From assembly GCF_965363235.1 (NCBI RefSeq), contig NC_134845.1, positions 69,903,261 to 69,967,260 on the forward strand: a stretch of DNA of 64,000 bases. The letters run 5' to 3'. The position numbers and the translations under genes were made by a program. Below the pieces are notes generated by a model that was not told where the DNA came from, did no database searches, and saw nothing but the letters and a program-made list of their open reading frames with translations. Within the stretch, counting starts at the first letter, position 1; each line of letters begins with the position of its first letter. This DNA is from Mytilus galloprovincialis. Taxonomy: Eukaryota > Mollusca > Bivalvia > Mytilida > Mytilidae. Of this stretch, positions 1 through 11,150 are shown one piece after another.

Positions 1-1866
1 TGGAATCTCTGTGTCTGGTACACCAGCATAAAACCAAGCATATTTTAAATAAGAATGTTTGTTGTCCCAGTTTTTGTTGGAACATTTTTCATTGATGTAT
101 CCTTTTTTTGTATACTCATAAGGGCTTATAACACTGGTGTTCACCCTGCATAACTGCCATTCGTGCACAAATGTATTTTCATACAACCTGAAGAAAAAAA
201 ATCAGGGATATTACATATAATAGACAGTCTATATCAAATCTTTGAGGGTTTGTCTGACTGTATAAGAAATTTGAACTTTTGACTATTTACATTCAACTAA
301 AAACCTTATAATAGTTCTGCATAACCAAATTATTTTTAGTAACATTTTGTTGGTTAGAAAGAGTTTGGGATACACTTGATGGTTGGCTGTATTCAACCAG
401 TTGATAGTTAAATCCATTTTCAGGACAAGAACATGTTAATGTACTAGTTATATGAATGTTAAGGATTTTAGTTGCTTTTTTAAAAAAAAAGCTTTTAAAC
501 CTGCTTTTAAGAAGAAGAATATGTAAGGAATGAAATCTTTTTCTACATGTTCTACACATTGGCAACATCTTGACAACACATTTTGTTGTATGACGTCAGC
601 AAAGTGATATAACCGAGTTTTATTTCACATGGAAATCAGTTATTCATTGCAACCAATTGCAATGTAATAAATATATTTCTTGATGTTAAGTGTCCTTCAG
701 AATGCCTATTACCCATGCATACTGTTCAAAACTATTTCAATTCAAAATTCACAATACTTTGTTAACTTACAAATTCTCTGGTTCACCGTCCAATAAAATG
801 AAATCTCCACCTTTGAACTTTAAACATGCAGCTTCATGCTAAAAACATAAATAAAAAAAAATGAATTGTAGAAAAACACTTGTTTTTTTAAAGTAAAATC
901 ACATTCTAGTGTACATTTTCAAGTTTACAGTAAACATGGTGAATGTACAGCTAGAAGAATGATAGTTAGTTTAAGCATGAAAGGACAACGTAATACATCA
1001 ACAAAATTTTATATACATCCATAGGGTTACTGGTACTATTTTTTCCTGTTAAATGCACTATAAAAATGTCCCTAGTAAAATATGTCAAAGAAATAAATTC
1101 GTCCATTTTGGCAAAATGCTTTATCACATTTCCATTTCTAGTGATCCAGGGAAATCGAGGTCAAAACATTTATTCTAGCTTATATTTTGCGAATGACATA
1201 CAGGGTATATATATATATATAATAAACCTGATAAACATGTGAACTGATTTTTAAGGTATTTTTTACCATGTTTTCCATAACTTGATGGTAAATTTGTAAC
1301 CTCAAGCATAACTTTAGCGATATAACGTGTATACATTGTATATATATATATATGTTTGTTGATGTGGTTCATTATAAGTGTTTCTCGTTTAGTACTATAT
1401 ATATACATGTAGTTGTTATATATTGTTGTTTTTCCTGTCAGAATTATTTTACACTAGTCATTTTTGAGACCCTTTTTAGCTTGTTGTAGGGTCAAAGCTC
1501 CTTGTTGAAGGCCGTCTTTTGACTTATAATGGTTTACATTTACAAATTGTGACTTGGATGGAGAGATTTCTCATTGACACTCATACCACATCTTATATCT
1601 AAACATGATATATTGGACAGACTTTTTAGAATGAATGCATGCATCTAAAAAGGAAAAATATATTATGTGCCCCTACTTTAGTAGACAGGGGAAACAAACC
1701 CACACAGGACAATATTTCCTGTGTAGGACTTCAAATACTTTTTCACTTTAAGAATACATAAACTTTTTGGTTGTCATGACACTCACCAATGAAATTATAC
1801 AAAACTGAATTATAATAAACTTACCAAAAATAAAACAAAAAACAGACAGATACTAAAATATGTCAT
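1..1866 (-). CDS. Secreted protein, 5' part of gene (three exons, runs off left edge)
   Basis: Three minus-strand exons join in frame with GT-AG borders. Exon 1 coding is 1866-1825 (ATG at 1866-1864; MTYFSICLFFVLFL, a signal-peptide core, then GTAAGT). Exon 2 is 838-771 (HEAACLKFKGG..., after a TTTTTAG acceptor, ending in GTAAGT). Exon 3 is 187 to the window edge (acceptor TTCTTCAG), reading LYENTFVHEWQLCRVNTSV and later GYINEKCSNKNW and AWFYAGVPDTEIP. Phases 0 and 2 match at both junctions. The predicted mature protein starts near the exon 1/2 junction, has at least three cysteines and an NTS sequon, and is aromatic-rich. I do not recognise the family. The exons are too short to stand out as ORFs; the evidence is the matching phases, consensus splice sites and signal peptide. 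The 3' end lies outside the window. Confidence 0.7.
1410..1602 (+). repeat. Mussel interspersed repeat, family R1 (inside intron 1)
   Basis: Matches other copies in this window (15,480-15,722 plus; 51,060-51,260, 60,000-60,300 and 60,810-60,950 minus). Shared landmarks in order are TTGTTGAAGGCCG, TATAATGGTTTAC, TTGGATGGAGAG, and a terminal CACTCATACCACATCTT. Copies are diverged, so this is an old, abundant family of unknown class. Confidence 0.7.
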
Positions 1867-2383
1867 TCTTCATACTGCTTCTACTTAATATTATACGAGA
1901 AGTTGTTGCATTTTTCTTTCCGAGTGCATTTACTACCTCCAGATAGGAAACTCTGATTTTAAAGTACATGTAGCATATATATGCATCCTCAAATAAATAC
2001 AGTATTGGTGATTTCTATATCAATCTGGAATATAAAAATATAAAAGATCTATAATATATAAATATATATATCTTACTCATTGTTAAAGGTTTTACATAGT
2101 TACATGCATTAACAGTCCCTTCTTTTTGTCAGTCAGGAATAATATATACTTTTTCCTAAAAATGGATGGGGTTGTTTACTTTTAAATGTTATCAATTAAA
2201 TTACAATTACTTTAATTTGCTTTAGAATTTGATGTAATCTATTCCATTACAATTACACCTGAATTCAAATGTAACTGGTTACTTTAGATTACAATTGATT
2301 ACAGTGTACATACACACATGACACATGGTGTATACTATCGTCTTGAAAACAAACTTTTTAAAACATTTGATCCTCACATAAAC

Positions 2384-4400
2384 TAGAGCCTGAATCGCTC
2401 ACCTGTATGTCAGAGGAGAAGATTTTTAAATGTCAAGCAAACTTGATGAACAAATTGTGTAAAATTATCTTTAAAGGACAATAACTCCTTAAGGGGTCAA
2501 TTGACAATTTTGGTTATACTAACTTTTGTGCAGATCTTACTTTGCTGAACATTAATGCTGCTTACAGTTTATATCTATCTATAATAATATTCAAGATAAT
2601 AACAAAAAACTGCAAAATTTTGTTAAAACTACCAAGTCAGTGGCAGCAACCCAACAATGGGTTGTTTTGATTTGTCTGATAATTTCAGGGCCGATAGATC
2701 TTGACCTATTTTTAGTTTTTGAGATACATGTATAAGCCAAAAACTGCATTTGACTCTCTTGTTCTAATTTTAGCCATGGCGGCCATGTTTGTCAATGGAT
2801 CAAAACTTCGGATACAATTTATAAACAAGATACACTAAGGAACATTTATTTAAAGTTTGAAGGTAATTGGCTCAGTAGTTTCAGAGGAGAAGATTTTTAA
2901 ATGTTAGCAAACTTGATGAACAAATTGTTTAAAATTGTCTTGAAAGGGCAATAACTCCTTAAGGAGTCAATTGACAATTATGGTCTTATAAAATTTTTTG
3001 TAGATCTTACTTTGCTGAACATTATTGCTGTTTACAGTTTATATCTATCTATAATAATATCCAAGATACATGTAATAACAAACCAGATGCCCTGCAGGGC
3101 GCAGCTTTATATGACCGCAGAGGTCGAACCCTGAACAGTTGGGGCAAGTATGGACACAACATTTAAGCTTGATACAGCTCTGAATTTGGATTGTGATTAA
3201 ATAGTTGACACAACATAGGTTTCTAACACAGAATGAATGTGGTCTGAGAACTTAAACTTGAAAACTTAAAAAATTTAAATTGGACATTTACCTATTATGG
3301 TCCAATATCCAAAATCTAAATACATGGTTAGATTCAGCATATCATAGAACTCCAAGAATTCACTTTGTTATGAAATCAAATAATGTTCAACTTTAGACCC
3401 TTTAGACCTCAATGTGGACCAATTTGATAACAGGGCCCAAATATTAAAAATCTAAATACATGTACATGGTTAGATTCAGCATATTGAAGAACCCCACATA
3501 TTCAAAGTTTAATTTTGGACCCCGATTTGGACCAACATGAAAACTGGTCCTATAATCAAAAATCTAAGTACATGTTTAGATTCAGCATATCAAAGAACCC
3601 CAAGAATTGATTTTTTATTAAAATTAAACTCAGTTTAATTTTGGACCCTTTGGACTTTAATGTAAAACAATTTGAAAACAGGACCAAAAATTAAGAATCT
3701 AAATACACGGTTAGATTTGGCATATCAAAGAACCCCAATAATTCATTTTTTGATGAAACCAAACAAAGTTTAGTTTGGGACCCTTTTGGCCCCTAATTCC
3801 TAAACTGTTGGGACCAAAACTCCCATAATCAATTCCAACCTTCCTTTTATGGTCATAAACCTTGTTTTAAATTTCATAGATTTCTGTTTACTTAGACAAA
3901 AGTTATAGTGAGAAAACCAAATGTCTTCGGACGACGATGACACCAACCTCATATCAATATACGACCAAAAATTTTTGCGGTCGTATAAAAACTGCAAAAT
4001 TTCCTTAAAACTACCAACTAAATGGCAGCAACCCAACAATGTGTTGTTCGATTCGTCTGAAAATTTAAGGGCTGATAAATCTTGACCAATTGAAGAATTG
4101 TACCCAATGTCAGATTTGCTCTAAAAGCTTTAGTGTGCATTTGACCCCTATGTTCTATTTTTTGCCATGATGGTCATGTTTGTCAATGGATCAAAATTTC
4201 TAATACAATTTATAAACTACATGTAGATACCCTTATGAACATTTAGTTAAAGTTTGAAGGTATTTGGCCAAGTACATGAAGTAGTTTCAGAGGAGAAGAT
4301 TTTTTAAATAGTTTACCATGACAGACAATGTCGACAGAGGATGGACGCCAAGTGATGGCATTATCTCACATTGGGCCCTTCCGAACCGGTGAGCTAAAAA
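2384..4400. mobile_element. Non-autonomous TIR element with internal tandem units, carrying a nested insertion
   Basis: The ends carry inverted GCTCACC (2397-2403) and GGTGAGC (4388-4394). Inside are direct units starting with TCAGAGGAGAAGATTTTTAA at about 2410, 2880 and 4286 (the third is only a stub). Each unit holds CAATAACTCCTTAAGG, ATCTTACTTTGCTGAACATT and GGCAGCAACCCAACAATG. The spacing between units 1 and 2 is about 470 bp. Units 2 and 3 have a similar spacing once the 3,083-3,989 insertion is subtracted. No coding potential was found. The DNA-transposon class is inferred from the ends. Confidence 0.6.
3083..3989. mobile_element. TIR element R5, nested inside the 2.4-4.4 kb element
   Basis: It begins near GCCCTGCAGGGCGCAGC and has inverted ends TTTATATGACCGCAG (3105-3119) and TGCGGTCGTATAAA (about 3976-3989). 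It interrupts a sequence that is continuous in the first unit of the host element (AATAACAAA then ACTGCAAAAT). The body holds four tandem units of about 105-140 bp, each with an ATCTAAATACATGGTTAGAT-like motif, near 3315, 3450, 3558 and 3694. A degenerate terminus of the same family may lie at 49,450-49,500. The nesting shows it is younger than its host. Confidence 0.65.
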
Positions 4401-4689
4401 GCTAATATGAGCAAAATGTGAATACATTTTAATTGTGTTTTTCTCATTTATCTTAAACATAAACATGTCATGCATGTCATTCATAAGAACTTAGAACAGG
4501 AGTAGTGTAATATTTGTATTGGTTGACAACATAATTTTATTTGACAAATTTACTTTGAATGTAAATGTATACATGGTATATGTGCTTTCTCTGTAAAGAG
4601 AAAAACATTTTTTTTTTTTTTTAATATATGAGCTCAAAACACTGAATGACATATTTCTAATTAAGAAAACGAAATTAACAAATGGTGAT

Positions 4690-4806
4690 TATTTAATGAT
4701 CAAGCAGTCATTGAAGACCTGTTGGTTGCCTTCGGCTGTTGTCTGCTCTATGGTCGGGTTGTTGTCTCTTTGACACATTCCCCATTTAATGCATTCTCAA
4801 TTCTAT
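4690..4806 (+). repeat. 3' fragment of retroelement family R3
   Basis: Reads ATTGAAGACCTGTTGGTTGC, then TATGGTCGGGTTGTTGTCTC, then CACATTCCCCATTT. This is the reverse complement of the ends at 24,690-24,870, 26,860-27,560 and 55,025-55,300. It is only the extreme 3' part, a typical target-primed truncation. Confidence 0.65.
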
Positions 4807-5424
4807 TTTTGTCTATGTGGACATAATGGACACTTTAATTTGTTTTTACAGGTGTTAATCATTTACCGGTATATATTTTAAAAGAAGGTTGTTGAGTAAG
4901 TATTTAGTTTAATAAAGTGTCACATATTGAATCTGATCGACATAATAAGAAGCAACATAAATTACATAAACATAAGGATAAATATCTACACATGAACAAT
5001 CCATATCCAGAAATAAAAACTATAAAACTTAAGTTAAAATTCTATAAAAATTTCAAATTAATCACATAAAAGCATACAAGTCACAAAAAATGACCATATA
5101 ATATTATTAATCAATATACATGATATATTCACTTATAGTATATGTTATTGGGTCTCAGACAGCGTAAATACATTTACAAAGGTGAAGGGGCCTAATAAGG
5201 GGGTGTCTTCCTCCTATTCCCACTTTTTAAAAATACTATTCCTTCTATTCCCACTTGCAAATAACAATAGATGTTTTGATAAATAATTTGTTTTTATAGC
5301 AATCAAGGTTAATTAGAATTTCACCTAAGATTTACCTGTATTTGTTTTCAAAGTATAACATATTTGATATACTCATGCATATATTGTTTAGGTAATCAGA
5401 TTTGATTAACTTTAATTGACTGAG

Positions 5425-5616
5425 TTATCCAAGCTAAAAAAATCCGAATCATTTTTGCAAGCTAAGAACTCAGCCGGTGGGAAGAGAGCAGCCCCCAAGA
5501 AGAAGTATGTAGAAATCAACATCAGATTAGACGAACTTAAACTTAGACACCGCAACCAAGAAGTAACTACAATAGAGTTTGGTGATGCAGCCTTCCATCT
5601 TCTTCACGTAGAATAG
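5425..5616 (+). CDS. Possible 3'-terminal coding exon of an unrecognised gene
   Basis: The open frame ends with TAG at 5614-5616. A possible acceptor is the AG at 5423-5424 (...TTGACTGAG), and an in-frame stop at 5413-5415 rules out extension upstream without splicing. It would encode about 63 residues: a Lys-rich start, AKNSAGGKRAAPKKKYVEI, then a charged stretch (RLDELKLRHRNQEV) and a C-terminus AAFHLLHVE. The segment is less AT-rich than its surroundings and balanced in codon use. An AATAAA lies about 125 bp downstream (near 5,741), as expected for a last exon. No partner exon was found between 1.9 and 5.4 kb, so it could be a gene remnant. Family not recognised. Confidence 0.4.
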   Translation, partial: LSKLKKSESFLQAKNSAGGKRAAPKKKYVEINIRLDELKLRHRNQEVTTIEFGDAAFHLLHVE

Positions 5617-5869
5617 ATGATAAACTTTAATAGACTTATATACAATGATTGTTGCTACAATGTGTGATTTGATTTAGTGTTGTTGTATAATTTGTTATAT
5701 TATGCTTGCTTGAATCCAAAGTTGAATTTGTGTTATAAAAGTAATAAAATAATTATACTCGTGTTTGTTTTAATTTCTTTCTTTGTTTAAAAAAACCCAC
5801 AGAATTCATACAGATACAAAAATGACTTATTACCTGTTCTCATAAAAAAAAAACGGCAACACTCCTTTT

Positions 5870-5985
5870 GCATTGTTTTGCGCCAATTACCGTTTTTCAG
5901 GGGTATCATTTGCGCCAAAATTTTGTTTTCCAAATGTATCAATTGCGCCAATATTCTGAACTCATTTGCGCCACTTTACCTGTAC
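5870..5985. repeat. Four spaced TTGCGCCA motifs
   Basis: TTTGCGCCA or ATTGCGCCA occurs at about 5878, 5909, 5943 and 5968, spaced 25-34 bp, in otherwise AT-rich DNA. It looks like a decayed short tandem repeat. No coding frame supports it. Confidence 0.5.
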
Positions 5986-6169
5986 ACATGTATATGGACC
6001 ATAATTTGCTATTGGGCTCGTTTCCTATAACTATAGAAAAGTGATAAAAATGTGTATTACTGTAAGAAAAGTTGTAACTACATCTAAAGATGCCTTTATT
6101 TTTATCAACATACAAGTGTATGCTACTCTTCCCTAGAAAAAAATTTGAAATTAACAAATTTTAAAGATT

Positions 6170-7500
6170 ATACGACCGTATTTTTGTGTCGTTTCTCGCG
6201 TTACTTTTCGCTTCCGAAGTGCATAACGCTGACTGATTTATAGATAATCGTCACCGGCAAATTCGTAACTTTTGCTTTCAAATAATAAAGAACATCGACC
6301 AATAAGAATAGTCAGAAGAAAATGCCGAGAACTATAAGTATTTCTGTAGCAGGTGTAAGAACACTAGCGTTACTTTGGTTTCCATTTTCGTAACGCAAAT
6401 TTTAGATGATGTAATCTGCTTTGTTGTAATAGAATTCTTTATAACAATATGCAAATATGAACTATCGCGAGATGTTCAAACAGGTAAATCAGAGATGATT
6501 TACATTCTAGTTTTGTTCTTCGTAACAATCAAGTTAGAAAATGACGTTATCGTTATGCGTTACATTTCAAACAAAACAGAAGTCCAGTTATTTCCTTTTT
6601 TTTATTAAAATTGTTTTTGTCGTTAAGTTCTAATCATTTGCGGTCATACGTGAAACATGTGACTAAACATGTGATCACGCCCTTACGGCCGGATGTATGA
6701 AATACTAAGTCTAAACATTGTTTTTGTTTCCAACGGGATGTTAGCAAACATAATCTGTAGACTTGTTTCGTCTTTTTTAAAAAAGGAAAATACAATTTTC
6801 AAAGAGATTGCGCCGGGGGTCTATTATTTTTCCTATGTGCATAATGTTACATACGATCTTGTGTGAAAATAAATGCCCAATGACTTGACAAAATCGATTT
6901 CAGATTTGACAGACGTTATAACACACTTTGTTTCCTGATAACGATGTAAAGGGTCCTTGGAAAATTCAATAGACATTACGTCTCTTATCATTATGCCGAT
7001 GCTCGTTGGATTGATTTTGCTTCAGCAGTAAATATTACTGGATATTTTAGGTGATTAAAGATAATTTAATAAAAAATACATGTTAATATACCGTTACACT
7101 TGGAATGTACAAAGTTGGTGTCTTTGTCACAATTTTTAATTATTTTTTTTTATACATGTTCTGCAAACACTTTTCAGAAACGCAATAAACTTGTCAAAGG
7201 AGAAGTAAACTTTTACCATGCATGACTTGAAAGGAAGTACTTTATTGATTTTAGCCCACTAAAGTAGGTTAAAATGTGGAAACCATGTAGATGGTGTACA
7301 GGTCACAAATATCACATGGTGCCTATTTTAAAGATTTTAATTCCAAAACCAAATATAAATACATTTTTTTTGGCTAAAACATCAAGATACAACGATTATG
7401 CTATCCTGTATCAATGAAGAAAATATGGAAATTTCTGAATAAATTGTACTAATTGTTTTCAAAACAAGCACATATTTAGGAGTTTTATAATACTGTTACA
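6170..7500. other. Intergenic stretch without recognised genes
   Basis: AT-rich, with several CGTTAC/GTAACG words between 6,190 and 6,570 and homopolymer runs. No exon with matching splice sites, no RNA gene and no clear transposon end was seen. The short ORF at 6,375-6,608 looks like chance. Confidence 0.4.
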
Positions 7501-7505
7501 TTTAA

Positions 7506-8263
7506 CTCATTGCCCCCTGAATCTATTTTTAGAAAACTTCACTGTATTCCTGATAAGATTTTCAACAGCAGCATCTCTCTCCCTGAAGGAAAATGGCTGC
7601 CATAGATTGTAAACATAGGGTGTATTTAAAAAAATAATTAAAAATATTTATCAAATAGATATAATTGTTGTGTTTTGTTTTTTGTTTCAATAATATGTTA
7701 TATTTTATAAATAAGTAAAATAAAAATTAATACATTCTTACTTTTGTTTTTATTTCATTGTTTATTGCACTCTATCGTAGTTTTGTACTGTAAAAATTTT
7801 TCATATATTTCTCCCTTAGTTAGAAAAACATTGTTTGCAACGTCCACTTTTCTCATTTTCACAAGGCCATTGTTTACGTTTCACAGATCGATGACTTTGT
7901 AGTGAAATTCCAATGTGTATTTTGTGAATGAAAACTGTGCCACGTGTTAAATCTTATTAATATTCATTAGAGAATCATGTGACTCTAAAGCCATGCTCCT
8001 ACTAGGAACCAATCAGCAGAGGTTTAACAAAAACGGGACCCAACCAAAATGACGCTTATATGCGTCATTCGGAAAATACAAAATGGCGGATTCAGACGCA
8101 CATATCAATCGTAACTACTCGGCCATTCTCGCTACGCAGTACAATAGTTATTTCTTCGTGCAACCAGAAAGGCCGAGTTGTTCCGATTGACGCACATATG
8201 CGTCACCAGAGAGCAAAACGAAAGTAAAAATGACGCATATCTGTGTCAACAGGGGCCAATGAG
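7506..8263. mobile_element. TTAA-flanked TIR element (piggyBac-like, non-autonomous)
   Basis: Both ends abut TTAA (7502-7505 and 8264-8267). The inverted termini are CTCATTGCCCCCTG and the complement of AGGGGCCAATGAG. The right part holds several TGACGCATATGCGTCA-like palindromes (near 8,050, 8,188-8,203 and 8,231-8,247) and a CGGCCATTCTCGC ... AGGCCGAGTTG inverted pair. A TTAA target duplication is the hallmark of piggyBac-type transposons. There is no transposase frame, so family assignment is inference. Confidence 0.55.
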
Positions 8264-9054
8264 TTAAGATGGATTTTAAGAAAAAGTATACTGTTCAGAT
8301 TATTTTAAGCAGATTTTGCAATAAAATAAAACTAAAAAAATGCTTTCGGTTTCTTATGGTTTCCTGTTGCGTTTCATATTCTTTAATTTAAGTAATTAAC
8401 AATTGTATCGAAAAGATTAATACTTGATTATCATAATAAAATGTGTTGTTTTTATTTAAAATGATTAAAAGGACAAATAATTTTTATTTTGTTTCATTTA
8501 TTTCCCGACAAAGTTATTTGCCATAGGTTTTACTTTGATATGCGTCAAGTAATAAGTAAGGGACAAAGGGTGTGGTCAGCTTGGTAAAATGTTTATGTAA
8601 GAGACATGAAGACAAAATGAATATATATATTTATAACTTTATTGTTTTTATTTAAATTCCGACAAAGATGCGTGTATATACAAATGGCTTCACTAAAACA
8701 TGAGTAAATTCCGAAAAAATACTATAAATCATGATTTTTATTTTTACACTTTCTATTACTGCTTTATACGTTCTAGTACGAATAACGATTGAATTGAGAG
8801 AAAAAAAATTCATGTGGCGTCCTTGGGGTTTATCAAAACCACTAGTTTTTAACCAGTTTGATATCAGTTTACAAAGGCTTCATACGGTACTTATTTATTT
8901 GAAATTGTTTGACATTTTTTTTTCTAAAAGTAAAAGAAGTTCAAAATAATCATTTAACGAATTTTAGTCAGATTAGGTTTTATTTCAAATATATAAATAT
9001 GAAAGAGATAAATGTTTTTCAAATGTTCCACAGGCTATGTGGTATGTGCTTTAC

Positions 9055-9170
9055 TCGTATGTGAATTACTCACTGTTGAAGGCCGTAGGGTAACTTATAG
9101 TTATTAATTTCTGTGTCATTTTGTCTCTTGTGAATAGTTGTCTCATCGCCAACCCTATCACATCTTTTTT
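9055..9170 (+). repeat. R1-related repeat tail
   Basis: Contains TGTTGAAGGCCGTAGGGTAA, TCTGTGTCATTTTGTCTCTT, and ends near GTTGTCTCATCGCC...ATCACATCTTTT. It shows the same landmark order as the R1-like copies at 17,140-17,390 and 48,900-49,060, which are inverted. Confidence 0.6.
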
Positions 9171-9178
9171 AATATTGG

Positions 9179-9602
9179 TTGCATGTAGTAAAAATTTATT
9201 ATCGTATTGAACTCGATCGTTTTTGTTCAGAAATATATTACTCAAACGTGTTCTTCATATGATAAGAAATTTTGAAAATGAACCATAGCATACGCAAAAA
9301 AATAATCGCTGTCTAAATCCGTCTGTTTACTTGTACATGTAGCTTGAATTAAATAAGTTTGGTTACATGTAGTAAATATTTTTTATCATATGGATTTTTT
9401 TTGTCCTCAAATACATTACTCAAACGTCTTCATATGTAAATTAAAAAAAAAGAAAAAAAAAATGAAAATGTACCATAGCAAACGCACAAGGGTGGTTGCA
9501 TGTAGTAAAAAGTTTATTATCTTATTGATTTCGTTTTGTCCAGCAATACATTGCTTAACGTCTTCATATAAGAAAATAAATATTGAAAAGTGCACCACAT
9601 GA
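9179..9602. repeat. Three imperfect direct repeats of about 110-125 bp
   Basis: Each unit starts with GGTT(G/A)CATGTAGTAAA, continues with TTATTATC or TTTATCATAT and CAATACATTACTCAAACGT, and ends near ACCATAGCAAACGCA. Units start near 9,178, 9,361 and 9,492; the last two are adjacent and the first is separated by about 60 bp of other sequence. The small ORFs here come from the repeat. Confidence 0.65.
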
Positions 9603-9683
9603 AATAAAATAATGTGTAACTGGAAACCAAAAAGCATACCAGAACTTGTTAAAATCTCCACGAACTAGTCAAGCTGAAGTTTG

Positions 9684-9971
9684 CCGACTTAAGACGAGCA
9701 CTGTACAGGCCAAGGCAATTACCTGCTGTTTGGATACTATAAGCGCCACCAATTATTGTATCAATGCTGGCTCACAAAATCATCTGACCAAAAAGATCGT
9801 CTTTTTCATAAACTTATGAAAGACAGTGACAAGTCAAGATTGACTGCAGAAAAAGAAAAAACTATGACAAGTACTCTGTATGACTTTACTATGCCGTTAC
9901 CCCAAAGACTTGCCAAGAAACCATGCCAGACAAAAAGACCTAGGGTTGCCCGAACACAGCCGCGATTTTGA
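9684..9971 (+). pseudogene. Possible coding remnant or 3' exon, family unknown
   Basis: A plus-strand frame is open from about 9,688 to TGA (9969-9971) with no convincing ATG start. It reads through YLLFGYYKRHQLLYQCW, then a basic region (LFHKLMKDSDKSRL), then PLPQRLAKKPCQTKRPRV near the end. Codon composition differs from the surrounding AT-rich repeats, hinting at former coding use. It could be a terminal exon or part of a transposon. No splice partner or homology is recognisable by eye. Confidence 0.25.
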
Positions 9972-10017
9972 ACATTTAAATGTCTTATATTCAGTGCTAT
10001 GAAATGTAATGTAAATA

Positions 10018-10020
<3 letters not shown>

Positions 10021-10053
<33 letters not shown>
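10021..10053. repeat. (TA)n microsatellite
   Basis: About 16 uninterrupted TA dinucleotides. Confidence 0.9.
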
Positions 10054-10056
<3 letters not shown>

Positions 10057-10599
10057 GTGAATTAAAATATTTAAAAGAAATATATATATTCTGTCATTTA
10101 TTAATATGAACATGAAATTAAACAACCTTCATTAGATATAATATGTTGTTCTAGAGACAAATTTATTATTTACAAAAAATAATTACAAGATACACTTGAG
10201 AAAAAATATTTCTTCATTCTGAAAAAAAACAACACATTAATAGTATTTCAACAACAATTCATTTATTAGTATCCAACTTTACCAATCTTGTCCATTAAAC
10301 ACAACAAATAGCATGATTCCCGTGTAATCAGTTATGTAATTTGACACGTGTCAAACGGTTCATTGATTTTCGGCACATCAAAGAAATACGGGCACGTGTC
10401 TAAATAATGTTGAATATCTTATTTATCTATGATTATTTTTATACAAAAATTGAAATTTATCCATTAAATATCATTCTCTACCATAATATGAAAAGAAATT
10501 ACATGTAACAGCACCCCATCTAGTCCTTAGTGCACTAAGGACTCCTTAGCAGTGTTTAGACGCACCCCTCTTCAAGTGGCAAATATAATAATTAACGCA

Positions 10600-11150
10600 T
10601 GTTAGGACAGATTCTGTCAGAAAGTCACAGGACAAAAAGTCAAAATTCAGTTATGAGTTTATTTTTCTTTAAACAATGTTAAACAAGAAAACACTTATTT
10701 TGAGATTTTTTTTTTTTATTTTTCTTGAAGTTTTATAAAAGAAGCAACTTTGTAATTAAAATTCATTCATTAAATATCAATAATGATCAGGTTATTCTTA
10801 TGAAAACAAAATGTCAAAGTGGCTTGGTACTTAAATGGCTTCATTTTGCCAATAAACATATCCTTTGCATGATTAAAATTTAATACATTTTCATTTATCA
10901 AGGTTTATGAGCAATATCCTTAACTTAAAAATGAAGATATATGTAATAAAAATACAATATTTCAAAATATATTTAAACATTTGTCAAAATATTATTTGTG
11001 ACTTTTTGTCCTGTGACTTTTTGTCCTGTGACTTTTTGTCCTATCAAATTTGTGACTTTATGTCCTGTGACTTTTTGTCCTATCAAATTTGTGACTTTAT
11101 GTCCTGTGACTTTTTGTCCTGTGACTTTCTGTCCGTTTACCAGCTTACCA
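10600..11150. mobile_element. Short TIR element with a subterminal 15-bp minisatellite
   Basis: The left end holds CAGAAAGTCACAGGACAAAA (10,618 onward). The right end holds its complement at about 11,106-11,131 (GACTTTTTGTCCTGTGACTT then TCTGTCC). Between 10,998 and 11,131 the 15-mer TGTGACTTTTTGTCC repeats about seven times, twice interrupted by ATCAAATT. Because 15 is a multiple of three, both strands stay open (KVTGQ-type repeats in one direction); these frames are artefacts and not genes. Confidence 0.65.
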
